The position numbers and the translations under genes are program-made. Below are positions 14,774 to 23,640 of a stretch of 23,681 nucleotides of DNA, piece after piece. Position 1 is the stretch's first letter; each line of letters begins with the position of its first letter. Source of the DNA: CAZSSM01 sp964609385 (GTDB lineage Bacteria > Planctomycetota > Planctomycetia > Isosphaerales > Isosphaeraceae); contig CAZSSM010000104.1 of the NCBI GenBank assembly GCA_964609385.1, positions 1 through 23,681 of the forward strand, read 5' to 3'. The notes beneath the pieces are model-generated. The model was not told where the DNA came from. It was given only the letters and a program-made list of their open reading frames with translations, and searched no databases.

Positions 14774-15565
14774 TCATTGTTTGATTGGAATCGTTTGGCA
14801 ATTAGGACAGACATGGCAACGCCGATTCGTCTGTCCTAATTTTTCATCGACAATCGTTTCAGCACACTCCGGACATACTTTCTTTCGATAAATGCGATAG
14901 GGCGGGTCGGCATGGTCACCGTGCTCGGCGACGGCCTCGAAGAAGAGCCGAGTGTAATCGTGGATCTGAACGGCGAGCCGATCACGCTCGGTCTTGGAGA
15001 GTGATCCGACGGTTTGGAGCGGGTGGAGCCGGGCGCGGAAGAGGGATTCGGTACGGATCTTGTTGCCTAGGCCGGGAAACCGCTCTTGGTCGAGTAGGAC
15101 GTCGGCCAGGACCGCCTTTGGATCGTCGCGAGCTGCCTCGTTGATCACCCGAGTCCCGTCGAAGGCGTCGGACATCGGGTCGCCAATGATCGGAATCTTG
15201 GACGGTTCTTCGGGGCCATAGCGTCGGGCGGCGCCGAGGGTCAAGGTGACAACATCGTGATCGGCGTTGGACGAACCGAGGCTCCCTGATTCGGGCTCAA
15301 AGGAAAGTCGAATCGTGATCCGTTTGCCAGGCCGTTCGCGATTGAGCCGGACGTCGCCGAACATCAAGCAATGGAGTCGGAGCACGTCATCGAGGCCCTC
15401 GAAGCGTAGGAAGAGAACCTTGCCGCGCGGCAGCAGTTCGATCAATCGTCGACCGACGAATGGCTCGGCCTGAGAAGCACGCTCCCCCTCGACTTTCACG
15501 AGCGTCTGACCCACAAGCCCGGCCAGCAATTGCTCGGCATACCAGTGGATCTGAGGAGCTTCCAT
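14774..15565 (-). CDS. Fpg/Nei-family DNA glycosylase variant without the N-terminal catalytic proline
   Basis: This 263-residue protein has the Fpg/Nei architecture. The conserved RGKVLFLRF supplies Lys49. The helix-two-turn-helix signature FPGLGNKIRTESLFRARLHP contains Asn168. A zinc finger has Cys231, Cys234, Cys253 and Cys256, with Arg248 at the damaged-base-binding position and CPNCQ at its end. These enzymes excise oxidised purines or pyrimidines and cut the abasic strand. Their N-terminus is normally MPELPE or MPEGPE, with Pro2 as Schiff-base nucleophile. Here it reads MEAPQIHW: Pro2 is missing and the second acidic residue is Gln. No upstream in-frame start that supplies a proline is seen. 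It may use another nucleophile, act as a lyase-deficient glycosylase or bind damage without cutting. Confidence 0.88.
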   Translation of the reverse strand: MEAPQIHWYAEQLLAGLVGQTLVKVEGERASQAEPFVGRRLIELLPRGKVLFLRFEGLDDVLRLHCLMFGDVRLNRERPGKRITIRLSFEPESGSLGSSNADHDVVTLTLGAARRYGPEEPSKIPIIGDPMSDAFDGTRVINEAARDDPKAVLADVLLDQERFPGLGNKIRTESLFRARLHPLQTVGSLSKTERDRLAVQIHDYTRLFFEAVAEHGDHADPPYRIYRKKVCPECAETIVDEKLGQTNRRCHVCPNCQTIPIKQ

Positions 15566-15616
15566 AGCGGTCCAACTCGCCCCATAGCCGTCCTTTCGAC
15601 GGCCACTCGGTTTCGG

Positions 15617-15895
15617 TCACTGTGGTTCGAGGCATATTGTAGGAACTTCGGAGTCGTTGGGGACCGGTGACCAGATCGATCGCGAGCGCAGAGAAGCGAT
15701 GTTGATAGACGCCAGGAGGTCGTCGAACGACATCTCTGAGTCGGCGAGCGGATCCGCAATGCTCCGAGCAGTGAGGTGCTCGACTCCGACGTCTTGGAGA
15801 TCCAGGCTGACTGGTTCCTGGAGATCGGCAACCTGATGTTCGTGGAATCCGTTGGGGATGATGAGCCGGCCAAACTCGAGTTGGATCAGGTCCAT
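15617..15895 (-). CDS. Possible small hypothetical protein upstream of the glycosylase gene
   Basis: This 92-residue frame (MDLIQLEFGRLIIPNGF...) has a mostly GC-ending codon pattern and balanced composition, unlike shadow frames. GAGAGG (15910-15905) lies 9 nt before its ATG. It ends 51 nt before the glycosylase start on the same strand, compatible with an operon. No domain is recognised. The opposite strand also has a 64-codon open frame here, so the call is tentative. An upstream TTG start at 15925 is possible but less likely. Confidence 0.4.
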   Translation of the reverse strand: MDLIQLEFGRLIIPNGFHEHQVADLQEPVSLDLQDVGVEHLTARSIADPLADSEMSFDDLLASINIASLRSRSIWSPVPNDSEVPTICLEPQ

Positions 15896-16350
15896 TTCGA
15901 TGAACCTCTCGGGCAGCTTAATCAACCTTCTGGTTTCTGGAACGACGAGGGAACCGTCGGGGGCAACTGAATCCCGATCAGTTCGCGTGTTCGAAGATTC
16001 CTAAAGGGATCCCGTATCTGCTCGTCTGAGCACGACTTCAGCCTTGGCTGACCAGGCCGATCGGCTTGAAGATCGACCGAACGCCCGGAAAGGCGAGTTG
16101 GATCGGACCGCGCATCGCGACGCGTTCTAGGCTTGGCGTGGATGGTCTCGACGTGTGGCGTTGGGGACCATCTTGGTGGCGGGGCTGACAGATTGACGTT
16201 CATGGGGCCGACCGTGCCTCATGACCGTAACCAATGGGTCCGTTCACGCCACATCACGTCCGGGGTGATCGCATCGGGGTCGCCCGGAGTTGCGTGAGAT
16301 CAACACGGTGTGGCCTGGCGGATCGGGCCGCGTGGGGGAGCCAAGAACCA
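15896..16350. other. Gene-free region before tadB
   Basis: This 455-nt stretch between divergent genes has no convincing coding frame. It contains an inverted repeat GATGGTC (16141-16147) / GACCATC (16166-16172) with an 18-nt loop, of unknown role. No clear -35/-10 pair was found. GGGGGAG (16334-16340) near the end is the tadB ribosome binding site. A longer in-phase frame from 16234 reads as non-protein and was not used. Confidence 0.5.
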
Positions 16351-17325
16351 ATGCCACCGATCCTGATCGCAGTGATCGCTGGTGCGTCGGTAATGATGGT
16401 CGTCGTCGGCATCATGATGTCGTTGATGAAGCCGACCAACAGCGAGGCCGAACAGCGCTTGGATGATTTGTCCAAGAAGGCGCGTCGGGGTGGCGGCGAA
16501 TCGACCGATCCGGGTTCGTTACTGAAGGACCCGAAGGTCGACGACGCGACGAGGAAGAGCTGGCTCTTCCGGGTCATCCCCAACCACGACAGCCTTGCCA
16601 AGCTGTATGAGGCGGCCGACGTGAAGGTGCCGCTGAAGACGCTGGTCATCTTCTCGTTGGTGCTGCTGGTGGTCGGACCGGTGGTGGTAATCGCCTTCAA
16701 GCTGCCGGTGGCGGCTGCGCCGGTGTCGGGCCTGGTCCTGGCCTGCTTGCCCTATCTCTGGCTCCGTGGCCAGAAGGCCTCACGGGTCAAGAAATTCCTC
16801 GAGAAGTTCCCTGAGGCGATGGAGTTGATGGGTCGCGCCCTGCGGGCCGGCCACGGCCTGGCCTCGGGCATGCACCTGGTCAGCGAGGAGATGGAGGGGC
16901 CGATCGCCGACGAGTTTGGCAAGGTCTTCGAGGAGCAGAACTTCGGTGTCCCGCTGGAAGAATCCCTGCGCGGGATGGCCGATCGGGTGCCGACGATGGA
17001 CGTGCGCTTCTTCGTGACCGCCGTGATCATCCAGCGGAGCACTGGCGGCGACCTCGCCGAAATCCTCGACAAGATCGGGCGGCTGATCCGCCAACGGTTC
17101 GAACTCCAGGGTCACGTCAAAGCCCTGACCGCTGAGGGGCGACTCTCCGGTATGGTCCTGATGGCCTTACCGCCGGGATTGGTCGGCTTCCTGCTGGTGG
17201 CCAACCCGAAGTACATCGGCACGATGTTCTCGACAGAGATCGGCCAGAAGATGCTGGCCGCTACCGTGGTCATGCAGATCCTGGGAGCCCTGGCGATCAA
17301 AAAGATCGTGGCGATCAAGGTCTGA
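16351..17325 (+). CDS. tadB: TadB-like type II secretion system F-domain protein
   Basis: This 324-residue inner-membrane protein of the Tad pilus (type IVc) export platform has an N-terminal membrane segment (about 3-26), a charged cytoplasmic stretch, two helices near 100-148, the T2SSF domain (about 155-285) and a C-terminal pair of helices. The T2SSF domain carries the TadB-like features FPEAMELMGRALRAGHGLASGM, VPLEESLRGMADRVP and IIQRSTGGDLAEILDKI. The platform couples cytoplasmic ATPase activity to pilin assembly. The ATG at 16351 follows GGGGGAG by 10 nt. The partner tadC follows 83 nt downstream. The ATPase gene (tadA/cpaF), which usually precedes tadB, is absent from the 780 bp upstream. 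Confidence 0.88.
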   Translation: MPPILIAVIAGASVMMVVVGIMMSLMKPTNSEAEQRLDDLSKKARRGGGESTDPGSLLKDPKVDDATRKSWLFRVIPNHDSLAKLYEAADVKVPLKTLVIFSLVLLVVGPVVVIAFKLPVAAAPVSGLVLACLPYLWLRGQKASRVKKFLEKFPEAMELMGRALRAGHGLASGMHLVSEEMEGPIADEFGKVFEEQNFGVPLEESLRGMADRVPTMDVRFFVTAVIIQRSTGGDLAEILDKIGRLIRQRFELQGHVKALTAEGRLSGMVLMALPPGLVGFLLVANPKYIGTMFSTEIGQKMLAATVVMQILGALAIKKIVAIKV

Positions 17326-17339
17326 GTGCGCCCAAATCT

Positions 17340-17361
17340 CGGGACGGGTTGTACCGTCCCG
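17340..17361 (+). other. Intercistronic hairpin between tadB and tadC
   Basis: CGGGACGG (17340-17347) and CCGTCCCG (17354-17361) form a perfect 8-bp stem with a 6-nt loop. No T tract follows. It may stabilise the upstream mRNA or partly attenuate transcription into tadC. Confidence 0.4.
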
Positions 17362-17408
17362 ATTCGTAACATGTCCGATCCTGTTGGTCTGATGGAGGTC
17401 TCGATCCG

Positions 17409-18365
17409 ATGGAGAGCGACTCGATCCTGACGATGACCGACCTGATCCCGGTGGCGGTCTTCGCATCGATCTCGCTCGGGGTCTGGGGCCTGCTCTCGTT
17501 GTTCTCAGGCCAGGGGCCAACGGCCGACCGGCGTCTCGACGAGGTGATCGGTCGGGCCGGAACTCAAGGGCGCCGCGACCGGACACAGGCGAGCTTGATC
17601 CGACGTGAGGCGAAGCTCGAGAAGATCATCGCGCAGGCAGGCGAGTCGCTCAAGCCCAAGGACGAGAAGGAGAAGGTTCAGCTCCGCGACCGTCTGACCT
17701 ACGCTGGGTTCCGAGCCGACAATGCGCCCATGGTTTATCTCGGCCTGAAGCTTTTCAGCTTGATCACAGGTCTGGCGATTGCCATACCGATCACGATTGG
17801 CCAGTGGGGCTTCACGCTCAACGGAATCACCTACGCCAGTCTCGGCGCGGCGGTCGGGTTCTATCTGCCGGGCATGGTCCTGGGCAACCTGGTCAAGCGT
17901 CGACAGCAGTCGATCTTCTTGAGCCTGCCCGACGCGCTGGACCTGATGGTCGTCAGTGTTGAGGCAGGCCTAGGTATGGACGCGGCGATGCGGCGGGTGA
18001 CCACCGAGTTGGCCGACAGTTGCCCGGAGATCTGCGAAGAGTTGGGGATTGTCAACTTCCAGATGCAGATGGGTCGGCCCCGTAAGGACGCCATGCGCGA
18101 CCTGGGCAATCGGACTGGCGTGGACGACGTCCGCGCCCTGTCTGCTGTGATCATCCAGGCCGAGAAGTTCGGTGCCTCTATCGGCAGCGCCCTGCGGGTC
18201 CAGTCCAACTCGATGCGGACCAAGCGCCGCCAGTTAGCCGAGGAGAAGGCGGCCAAGACGGCCGTCCAGATCATGATTCCGCTGATCCTCTTCATCTTCC
18301 CGGGCATCTTCGTTGTCTTGGTCGGACCGGCCGGGATCCAGATCGCCAACACGCTCATGAAGTGA
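17409..18365 (+). CDS. tadC: TadC-like type II secretion system F-domain protein
   Basis: This 318-residue protein is the second platform component of the Tad pilus. A membrane helix at about 12-33 is followed by a basic cytoplasmic stretch (with KDEKEKVQLRDRLTYAGFRA), two helices near 105-160, the T2SSF domain (about 170-285) and a final helix (MIPLILFIFPGIFVVLVGPAGI). The T2SSF domain carries the TadC signature LPDALDLMVVSVEAGLGMDAAM and LSAVIIQAEKFGASIGSALRVQS. GGAGG (17394-17398) lies 10 nt before the ATG. Together with TadB it probably forms a heteromeric inner-membrane ring. Confidence 0.9.
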   Translation: MESDSILTMTDLIPVAVFASISLGVWGLLSLFSGQGPTADRRLDEVIGRAGTQGRRDRTQASLIRREAKLEKIIAQAGESLKPKDEKEKVQLRDRLTYAGFRADNAPMVYLGLKLFSLITGLAIAIPITIGQWGFTLNGITYASLGAAVGFYLPGMVLGNLVKRRQQSIFLSLPDALDLMVVSVEAGLGMDAAMRRVTTELADSCPEICEELGIVNFQMQMGRPRKDAMRDLGNRTGVDDVRALSAVIIQAEKFGASIGSALRVQSNSMRTKRRQLAEEKAAKTAVQIMIPLILFIFPGIFVVLVGPAGIQIANTLMK

Positions 18366-18449
18366 GCGAAACAATCCCCATGATGACGATCGAATCTCGT
18401 TCCGACTCGACTCGTCACGTCGGGGCGCTGATGGTCGGGAGACCACGCC

Positions 18450-18881
18450 ATGGCAACCAATCAGAAGAAGATGCAACAGCAGAAGTGTAAACTGATCCGA
18501 ACCGGAGGGCGACCCGCCGAGCGTCAGCGGACCCGACGACCCTACCCGGAACTGGTCCAGTCCGGCGAACCGAACAGCCGCAACGGCAAGCGGTTTCGGC
18601 TCCTAATCCCGATCCTGTTGCTTCTAACCAGCCCGTTGCTCTACGACGGCCTGCGTTCCACCTATGCCGAACTGAAGCCGAGCCTTCTGGGAGGCGCACG
18701 GCCCCGGGTCGACACGCCTGTCTTCGACGCGATCGGCCGGCTCCTCGGCGAGTTCATGCCCGCCTCGGCCTCGGCTAGTTGGAGCGTAATCGCCCCCAGC
18801 TTCTTCACATCACCGTTGACCTTCGTCCCGCTCTTCGTGGTGATCGTGGCGGTTGGGTTTTTGCTGCTCCGACGTGTGTAA
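18450..18881 (+). CDS. Small membrane protein downstream of tadC, function unknown
   Basis: This 143-residue protein has a basic, glutamine/lysine-rich N-terminus (about 1-48), a membrane helix at about 50-66 (LLIPILLLLTSPLL), a loop of about 55 residues and a second helix at about 122-140 ending in RRV. No family is recognised. GGGAG (18437-18441) is 8 nt before the ATG, and the gene begins 84 nt after tadC, so it may share the transcript. It might be an accessory Tad protein or unrelated. Confidence 0.72.
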   Translation: MATNQKKMQQQKCKLIRTGGRPAERQRTRRPYPELVQSGEPNSRNGKRFRLLIPILLLLTSPLLYDGLRSTYAELKPSLLGGARPRVDTPVFDAIGRLLGEFMPASASASWSVIAPSFFTSPLTFVPLFVVIVAVGFLLLRRV

Positions 18882-19283
18882 TTTGGCCGTCTTTGTCCTC
18901 GAGATCGACTTCGCGAGCCCTGGGTCGATCGATCGGGCCGTCAGATGCAGTTCAAAGGTGATCTACTGCTGAGGCGTTCGGGCACAGCGGATCAAGGACG
19001 ATCGAGGACACCGGAATGAGTGCCCCTTGGCAATGGTGGTCGGTTGGGCCGACTTCGCTCGCCGTATTGCTTTTCATCTCGTGATGCTGCGCATCCGCAT
19101 CAGAGAGAGCTGCGGCCCTATCCTTAGGTCCTCGATTCCGTAGCAGACTGTGGATTCCGGCCGCTCGATCCGAGCCGACGAGCCGGCTATGCTGTTCGCT
19201 TCAGCGGATGCGGTCTGGGTCCAATCCCGGGTCGCCGATCCCTTCGCCGACGACAGCATGCCCTCGATCGGGGACTAACTGCC
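18882..19283. other. Gene-free region before the OPT transporter gene
   Basis: This 402-nt stretch has no convincing gene. It holds a small inverted repeat TGATGC (19082-19087) / GCATCA (19097-19102). A 42-codon frame from a GTG at 19150 to a TAA at 19276-19278 has acceptable composition but no ribosome binding site; it could be a leader peptide or chance. No promoter pair was convincing. Confidence 0.45.
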
Positions 19284-21431
19284 ATGAGCATCGAAAACGT
19301 CGACCTGGACGCTAAGCCTGACGTTCGCGGGACGGAAACGGCGGATGGCGATCGTCCTTACGTTCCCGCCGATCAAGTGTTCCCCGAGATCACGATCAAG
19401 GCGGTGGTGCTGGGCGTTCTGCTGTCGGTCTTGCTGGCCGGGGCGAACGCGTATCTGGGCCTTTTGGCGGGCTTGACCGTCTCAGCGTCGATCCCGGCGG
19501 CGGTCATCTCGATGGCCGTGCTTCGCTTTTTCAGCCGGAGGAACATCCTAGAGAACAACATCGTCCAGACGGCGGCCTCGGCCGGCGAGAGCCTGGCTGC
19601 TGGGGTGATCTTCACCTTCCCGGCCTTAGTGATCATGAAGGCCTGGACCGATTTCGATTACCTGCAGACGACCGTCATTGCCGCGCTGGGCGGGCTGATC
19701 GGCGTGCTCTTCACGATCCCACTGCGGCGGGTCTTGGTGACCGACCGAGCCCTGTTGTTCCCCGAGGGCGTGGCCACCGCCGAGGTGCTCAAGGTTGGCG
19801 ACCGAGGCGGCTCGGGAGTGCTTAACCTGGTCATCGGTGCGATCTTCGGCGCTGTCTACAAGCTCGGTCAGGCCGGCCTACAACTCTGGACCGGCGCCGT
19901 CGGTGCCGCCACCCGGGTCGGCTCCTCAGTCTTCGCCCTCAGTACCGATTTGCTGCCCAGCCTGTTGGCCGTCGGATATATTGTCGGGCTTAACATCGCC
20001 GTGCTGGTCGCCGCAGGCGGTTTCATCAACTGGTTGATTTGCATCCCGATCTACTCCGCCATCCAGCCCCCGGACGCCTTCCCTCCCGATGAGGGCTTGC
20101 TGGATTACGCCGGTTCGATCTGGAGCACAAAGACGCGGTTCATCGGCGTCGGCGCGATGATCGTCGGCGGCCTCTGGACCTTAGCGCGGCTGATCCCGAG
20201 GCTGGTTCGGGGCCTGAAGCTCAGCGTCGGCGCGTTGAGGACGGCTAAGGCTAATGGATCGGTCGTGCTCCGGACCGAGCGCGACACGCCTATGGGCTTT
20301 GTCGCCCTGGCCTTGATCCTGGCGATCGGGCCGTTGGTGGTCGTCTTCCACATGGCCACCAGTAATTGGGCGATCTCGGGCGTGATGGCGATTCTGATGC
20401 TGGTGGCCGGCTTCCTGTTCTCGGCCGTTGCGGCCTATATGGCCGGTCTGGTCGGTTCGTCGAACAACCCGATCTCGGGCGTGACGATCGCCACGGTCCT
20501 GATCTCGTCGCTCCTGCTCGTTTTGATGATGGGTCAGGGCAACGCCGACGGGGCTGTTGCGGCGATCATGATCGCGGCGGTCGTCTGCTGCGCCGCGGCG
20601 ATCGGTGGTGACAACATCCAGGACCTCAAGGCTGGTCACCGCCTCGGCGCAACCCCGAGGAATCAGCAGATCATGCAGTTCGTCGGCGTCATCGCGGCGT
20701 CGCTGGTGATGGCGCCGGTCCTCTCACTTCTCTATAAAGCTTACGGCTTTGTCGAGAAGGCCGATCCCAACCAGACACAGGAAGCCTTGGCGGCTCCGCA
20801 GGCGACCCTGATGGCCTCGGTCGCCCAGGGGGTTTTTCGGATCGAAGGGCAGTCGCTCCCCTGGGCGCTGATCGGCATCGGCGCCCTGCTGGCTGTTGCG
20901 ATCATCGCCCTCGATCTCGTTCTCGAACGCAGGAAGGCGCCGTTCCGGGCCTACATCATGGCCGTCGCCGTCGGACTGTACCTCCCCCTAGAGTTGGAGG
21001 TCCCGATCCTCTTCGGGGGCTTGATCTCCTTCCTGGCCAGTCGGCTCATTGGGGCTGGGAAGTCGCAATCGTCAGGCGATCCCGATGCTGAGGCTGCTCA
21101 AGCGACGAGGGTTGTGGAAGCGCGGGAGCGGGGCCAACGCAGTGGGATCCTGTTCGCGGCCGGTCTGATCACCGGCGAGGCCGTGCTCGGGATCCTACAA
21201 GCGATTCCGATCGCAGCTCGGGACGACGGTAAGAACCCCCTAAGTGTCCAGGAGCCAGAGGGGTGGTTCTTCATAGAGGGGTATCAAGCGGTGGCATGGC
21301 CGGGGCTCACCTTGATGATCACGGCTATGGTTATCCTGCTGGTCACGACGCTCCGCGCGGCGCGGACGGGGGACAATCCCCCTGAGAAGTCTCTCGGCGA
21401 TCCAACAATGCCTGGATCTCCCGGCGCTTGA
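19284..21431 (+). CDS. OPT-family (oligopeptide/metal-chelate) transporter
   Basis: This 715-residue inner-membrane protein has roughly 14-16 membrane segments. OPT-family signatures are FPEITIKAVVLGVLLSVLLAGANAYLGLLAG (from about residue 34), NNIVQTAASAGESLAAGVIF, FPEGVATAEVLK, the SSNNPISGVTIATVL loop and the cytoplasmic GGDNIQDLKAGHRLGATP. These place it with the bacterial OPT branch that includes the yellow-stripe-like proteins. Characterised members take up peptides, glutathione or metal chelates by proton symport; the substrate here is unknown. An acidic linker (SGDPDAEAAQATRVVEARERGQ) precedes the last helices. The ribosome binding site is only a weak GGGG. The last 89 nt overlap the convergent flippase gene. 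Confidence 0.93.
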   Translation: MSIENVDLDAKPDVRGTETADGDRPYVPADQVFPEITIKAVVLGVLLSVLLAGANAYLGLLAGLTVSASIPAAVISMAVLRFFSRRNILENNIVQTAASAGESLAAGVIFTFPALVIMKAWTDFDYLQTTVIAALGGLIGVLFTIPLRRVLVTDRALLFPEGVATAEVLKVGDRGGSGVLNLVIGAIFGAVYKLGQAGLQLWTGAVGAATRVGSSVFALSTDLLPSLLAVGYIVGLNIAVLVAAGGFINWLICIPIYSAIQPPDAFPPDEGLLDYAGSIWSTKTRFIGVGAMIVGGLWTLARLIPRLVRGLKLSVGALRTAKANGSVVLRTERDTPMGFVALALILAIGPLVVVFHMATSNWAISGVMAILMLVAGFLFSAVAAYMAGLVGSSNNPISGVTIATVLISSLLLVLMMGQGNADGAVAAIMIAAVVCCAAAIGGDNIQDLKAGHRLGATPRNQQIMQFVGVIAASLVMAPVLSLLYKAYGFVEKADPNQTQEALAAPQATLMASVAQGVFRIEGQSLPWALIGIGALLAVAIIALDLVLERRKAPFRAYIMAVAVGLYLPLELEVPILFGGLISFLASRLIGAGKSQSSGDPDAEAAQATRVVEARERGQRSGILFAAGLITGEAVLGILQAIPIAARDDGKNPLSVQEPEGWFFIEGYQAVAWPGLTLMITAMVILLVTTLRAARTGDNPPEKSLGDPTMPGSPGA

Positions 21432-22974
21432 TCCCGCCGATCGCCGCGAGGGTGGCTACATAGACCAGGCCACCACCGAGAATCGCCAGGACAACGTGCC
21501 AACGAACCAGGATTAGGCAGACCGGCGTCATCACTAATAAGGCCAGGATCGGCTTAAGCAGGTGATGATGCCAGTCAGGCTGCCGGTCCAGGCATCGAAG
21601 CAATCGATACCCTGCGCCACAGAGAATCAACCCGACCAGCACGATTGCCGCACAAGCTCCCGGCATTCCCAAGGCTGCATAGCCCAGCGCCACCGATGGG
21701 CCGGCCGCCAACGCACCTCCCAGCAGGTAACGAACGCCCAGGGCCTCCCGACTCAGGGCGATCAGCGTAGTCTGATACAGAAAGGCCAACGTCAATAGGG
21801 GGATCCGCCAGATCCCGACCCGCAAGAGGGTGTGCGCCGAGGCGAAGTCGCCCGGCAACAACGCCGTGATCGACTCGGCCAGCAACGACGCTCCTACAGC
21901 GATCGGTAGCAGGCCCGCCACCAAGATCCGGACCATTGTGTTCAGAGCGGCCCGTCCCTCGCTCGGGTCGCTCCGCCACGACCGCGCTAGGCTCGGGAAG
22001 ACCACCTGCTGAAAGATCAGGCCGAACATCAGGACCGCTGTGACCATTCGATGCTGGGCGCTGTATAACCCGATGTCGCTCCAATGGCTTAAGAGCCCGA
22101 CGACCAGAAGGTCGATTGACATCAAGGCCATCTGGGCACCTTGGATCAAATAGATCGACCGTCCTCGCGACCAGATCACCTGCACGAACCGAGCGCTGAG
22201 GCTGGGACGCGGCCAGCCGTATTGGCGGACGTAGAAGGCCCAGACCAGACTGATCCCCAATGCCTCGCCCACGACTAGCCAGGCCGGGATCCAGACCAGC
22301 CGCGACGGGTCGGTGACTGACCAGACGACTCCGGTGGCATAGGTTGCCGTTCGGATTACCAACGACAACGCCACCAAACCCATCCGCTCACGACCGCGAT
22401 ACACGAAGTCTAAGCCCAGGGCCGTCGTGCCCAACAAGAGCCCGTAGAGCAGGAGTAATGTGCGGTCGGTCGGGTCCGAGAAGCTCAGTCCTCCGATCGC
22501 CATCAAACACAGGAACAACCCGCCGGCCGTCAGCAGCTTCAACGCCAGAATCTGATCGACCAACGGTCGGACCAACCGGGAATGTCGGGCTACCTCACGC
22601 GCAGCGATCACTTCAAATCCGTCGCGAACCAAGAGGACCAAGCAGAAGACGATCAGGAACGGGAGTTCGATCCGCCCGAACCCCCGCGTGCCTAACTGAT
22701 GCATCAGAAACAGCGTCACGCCCAGGGTCGTCGTTCGACACGCGATCTCGGCCACACTCAAAGCCAAGAAATTGCCCGCGATCCGACGCGGTGCGAGCTT
22801 GACTGTTGGCGTCGGCGGGATTCTGGGAACCAACTCGGAAGCCGCTCGCTCGCTCGCCGAAGAGCCGGACGGGTAGGCGACGCCCTCGGGCCGAGCCGGA
22901 ACCGACGCATTTGCGGAACGTCGAAGCCGGATCGGCGGCGAGACGGTCGAGTCAGCCAAAGGAATGGTGGCCAT
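21343..22974 (-). CDS. Wzx-like oligosaccharide flippase (MVF superfamily)
   Basis: This 543-residue inner-membrane protein has about 12-14 membrane helices after a Pro/Ser/Arg-rich cytoplasmic N-terminus of about 60 residues. The polysaccharide biosynthesis/flippase pattern is visible in NFLALSVAEIACRTTTLGVTLFLMHQLGTRGFGRIELPF, then LYSAQHRMVTAVLMFGLIFQQVVFPSLARSW and LLAESITALLPGDFASAHTLLRVGIWRIPLL. Such proteins flip lipid-linked sugars across the inner membrane for exopolysaccharide or O-antigen. No glycosyltransferase cluster surrounds it here; the only other candidate is the partial gene at the left edge. The ATG at 22974 was preferred to a GTG at 22986, whose AAGGA would be too close. 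Its 3' end runs 89 nt into the OPT gene. Confidence 0.88.
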   Translation of the reverse strand: MATIPLADSTVSPPIRLRRSANASVPARPEGVAYPSGSSASERAASELVPRIPPTPTVKLAPRRIAGNFLALSVAEIACRTTTLGVTLFLMHQLGTRGFGRIELPFLIVFCLVLLVRDGFEVIAAREVARHSRLVRPLVDQILALKLLTAGGLFLCLMAIGGLSFSDPTDRTLLLLYGLLLGTTALGLDFVYRGRERMGLVALSLVIRTATYATGVVWSVTDPSRLVWIPAWLVVGEALGISLVWAFYVRQYGWPRPSLSARFVQVIWSRGRSIYLIQGAQMALMSIDLLVVGLLSHWSDIGLYSAQHRMVTAVLMFGLIFQQVVFPSLARSWRSDPSEGRAALNTMVRILVAGLLPIAVGASLLAESITALLPGDFASAHTLLRVGIWRIPLLTLAFLYQTTLIALSREALGVRYLLGGALAAGPSVALGYAALGMPGACAAIVLVGLILCGAGYRLLRCLDRQPDWHHHLLKPILALLVMTPVCLILVRWHVVLAILGGGLVYVATLAAIGGIKRREIQALLDRRETSQGDCPPSAPRGAS

Positions 22975-23419
22975 GCCGGATCGCACTTCCTTATCTGTCG
23001 GAGGGCCACACGTTCCTCGGACCGCCCGATCTCTGCGATGGGATCGGCCTCGACTCGTTCGTGCCGAGAACGTCCGACCATTGACGAACGACCCGGATCG
23101 GAACCGTCATCCACGACGAGGCTTGCCTGCCCGAGAGTTCGATGCGGCGGCATCCTAAGTCGTGCTCGAAACAGGGTCAATCTCAAGCATCGACACCTCA
23201 ATTTGCCCAGCTTGAATCCCCGTCATGGCTTTCCAGTCCCTAAGCCGGTCTTCCCCTCACCGCGAAACGATCGCAATCCCTCCCCGATGATTCCTAAATC
23301 GAGCCCTAAAGTCGTCCAAAGCTGGATTGAGAAGAGTGTCGGGAATTTTTAATCAGTTATCTCAAAAGCACTTAGGCTCAATGGTCGGCAAAATCGAACG
23401 CTAAATCGTGCCCAGAAAG

Positions 23420-23447
23420 TTGATTCTTCAGGGAGTAGAGCTAGGAT
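23420..23447 (+). promoter_or_regulatory. Putative sigma-70 promoter pointing to the right edge
   Basis: TTGATT (23420-23425) and TAGGAT (23442-23447) are separated by 16 nt. The transcript would lead through the hairpin and boxA-like element toward the window end. Pattern-based only. Confidence 0.4.
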
Positions 23448-23579
23448 GATCTTTGCCGTCGCTAATCGACGTCGCGAGAACATTGGAGTTCGCGGCCCAG
23501 AATCGTCGGCCAATCGAAACACTCTCCACACATCCTCAACTGGATGTAGTTAGAGATATGGGGTTTTCCAATACCACCC

Positions 23580-23594
23580 AACCTCATGCAGGTT
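23580..23594 (+). other. Small boxB-like hairpin
   Basis: AACCT-CATGC-AGGTT forms a 5-bp stem with a 5-nt loop, 34 nt before the boxA-like element. The order hairpin then boxA is that of rRNA leader antitermination sites. The stem is short and could be chance. Confidence 0.3.
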
Positions 23595-23628
23595 CGGGAA
23601 TGGTAGGCCGATCTCATTTTTTTCGATT

Positions 23629-23640
23629 TGCTCTTTGACA
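23629..23640 (+). promoter_or_regulatory. boxA-like antitermination element
   Basis: TGCTCTTTGACA differs at one position from the Escherichia coli rrn boxA TGCTCTTTAACA. boxA RNA is bound by NusB and S10 and makes the polymerase resistant to termination in rRNA leaders; similar elements also precede some CRISPR arrays. It lies 41 nt before the window end, with no gene following inside the window. Confidence 0.5.

Noticed and set aside
15922..16203. Minus-strand frame of 93 codons
   Set aside because: Arg/Pro/Ser-rich translation without domain, ribosome binding site or operon position that would support it.
19150..19278. 42-codon frame upstream of the OPT gene
   Set aside because: It needs a GTG start, has no ribosome binding site and no recognisable product; listed only as a remote leader-peptide possibility.
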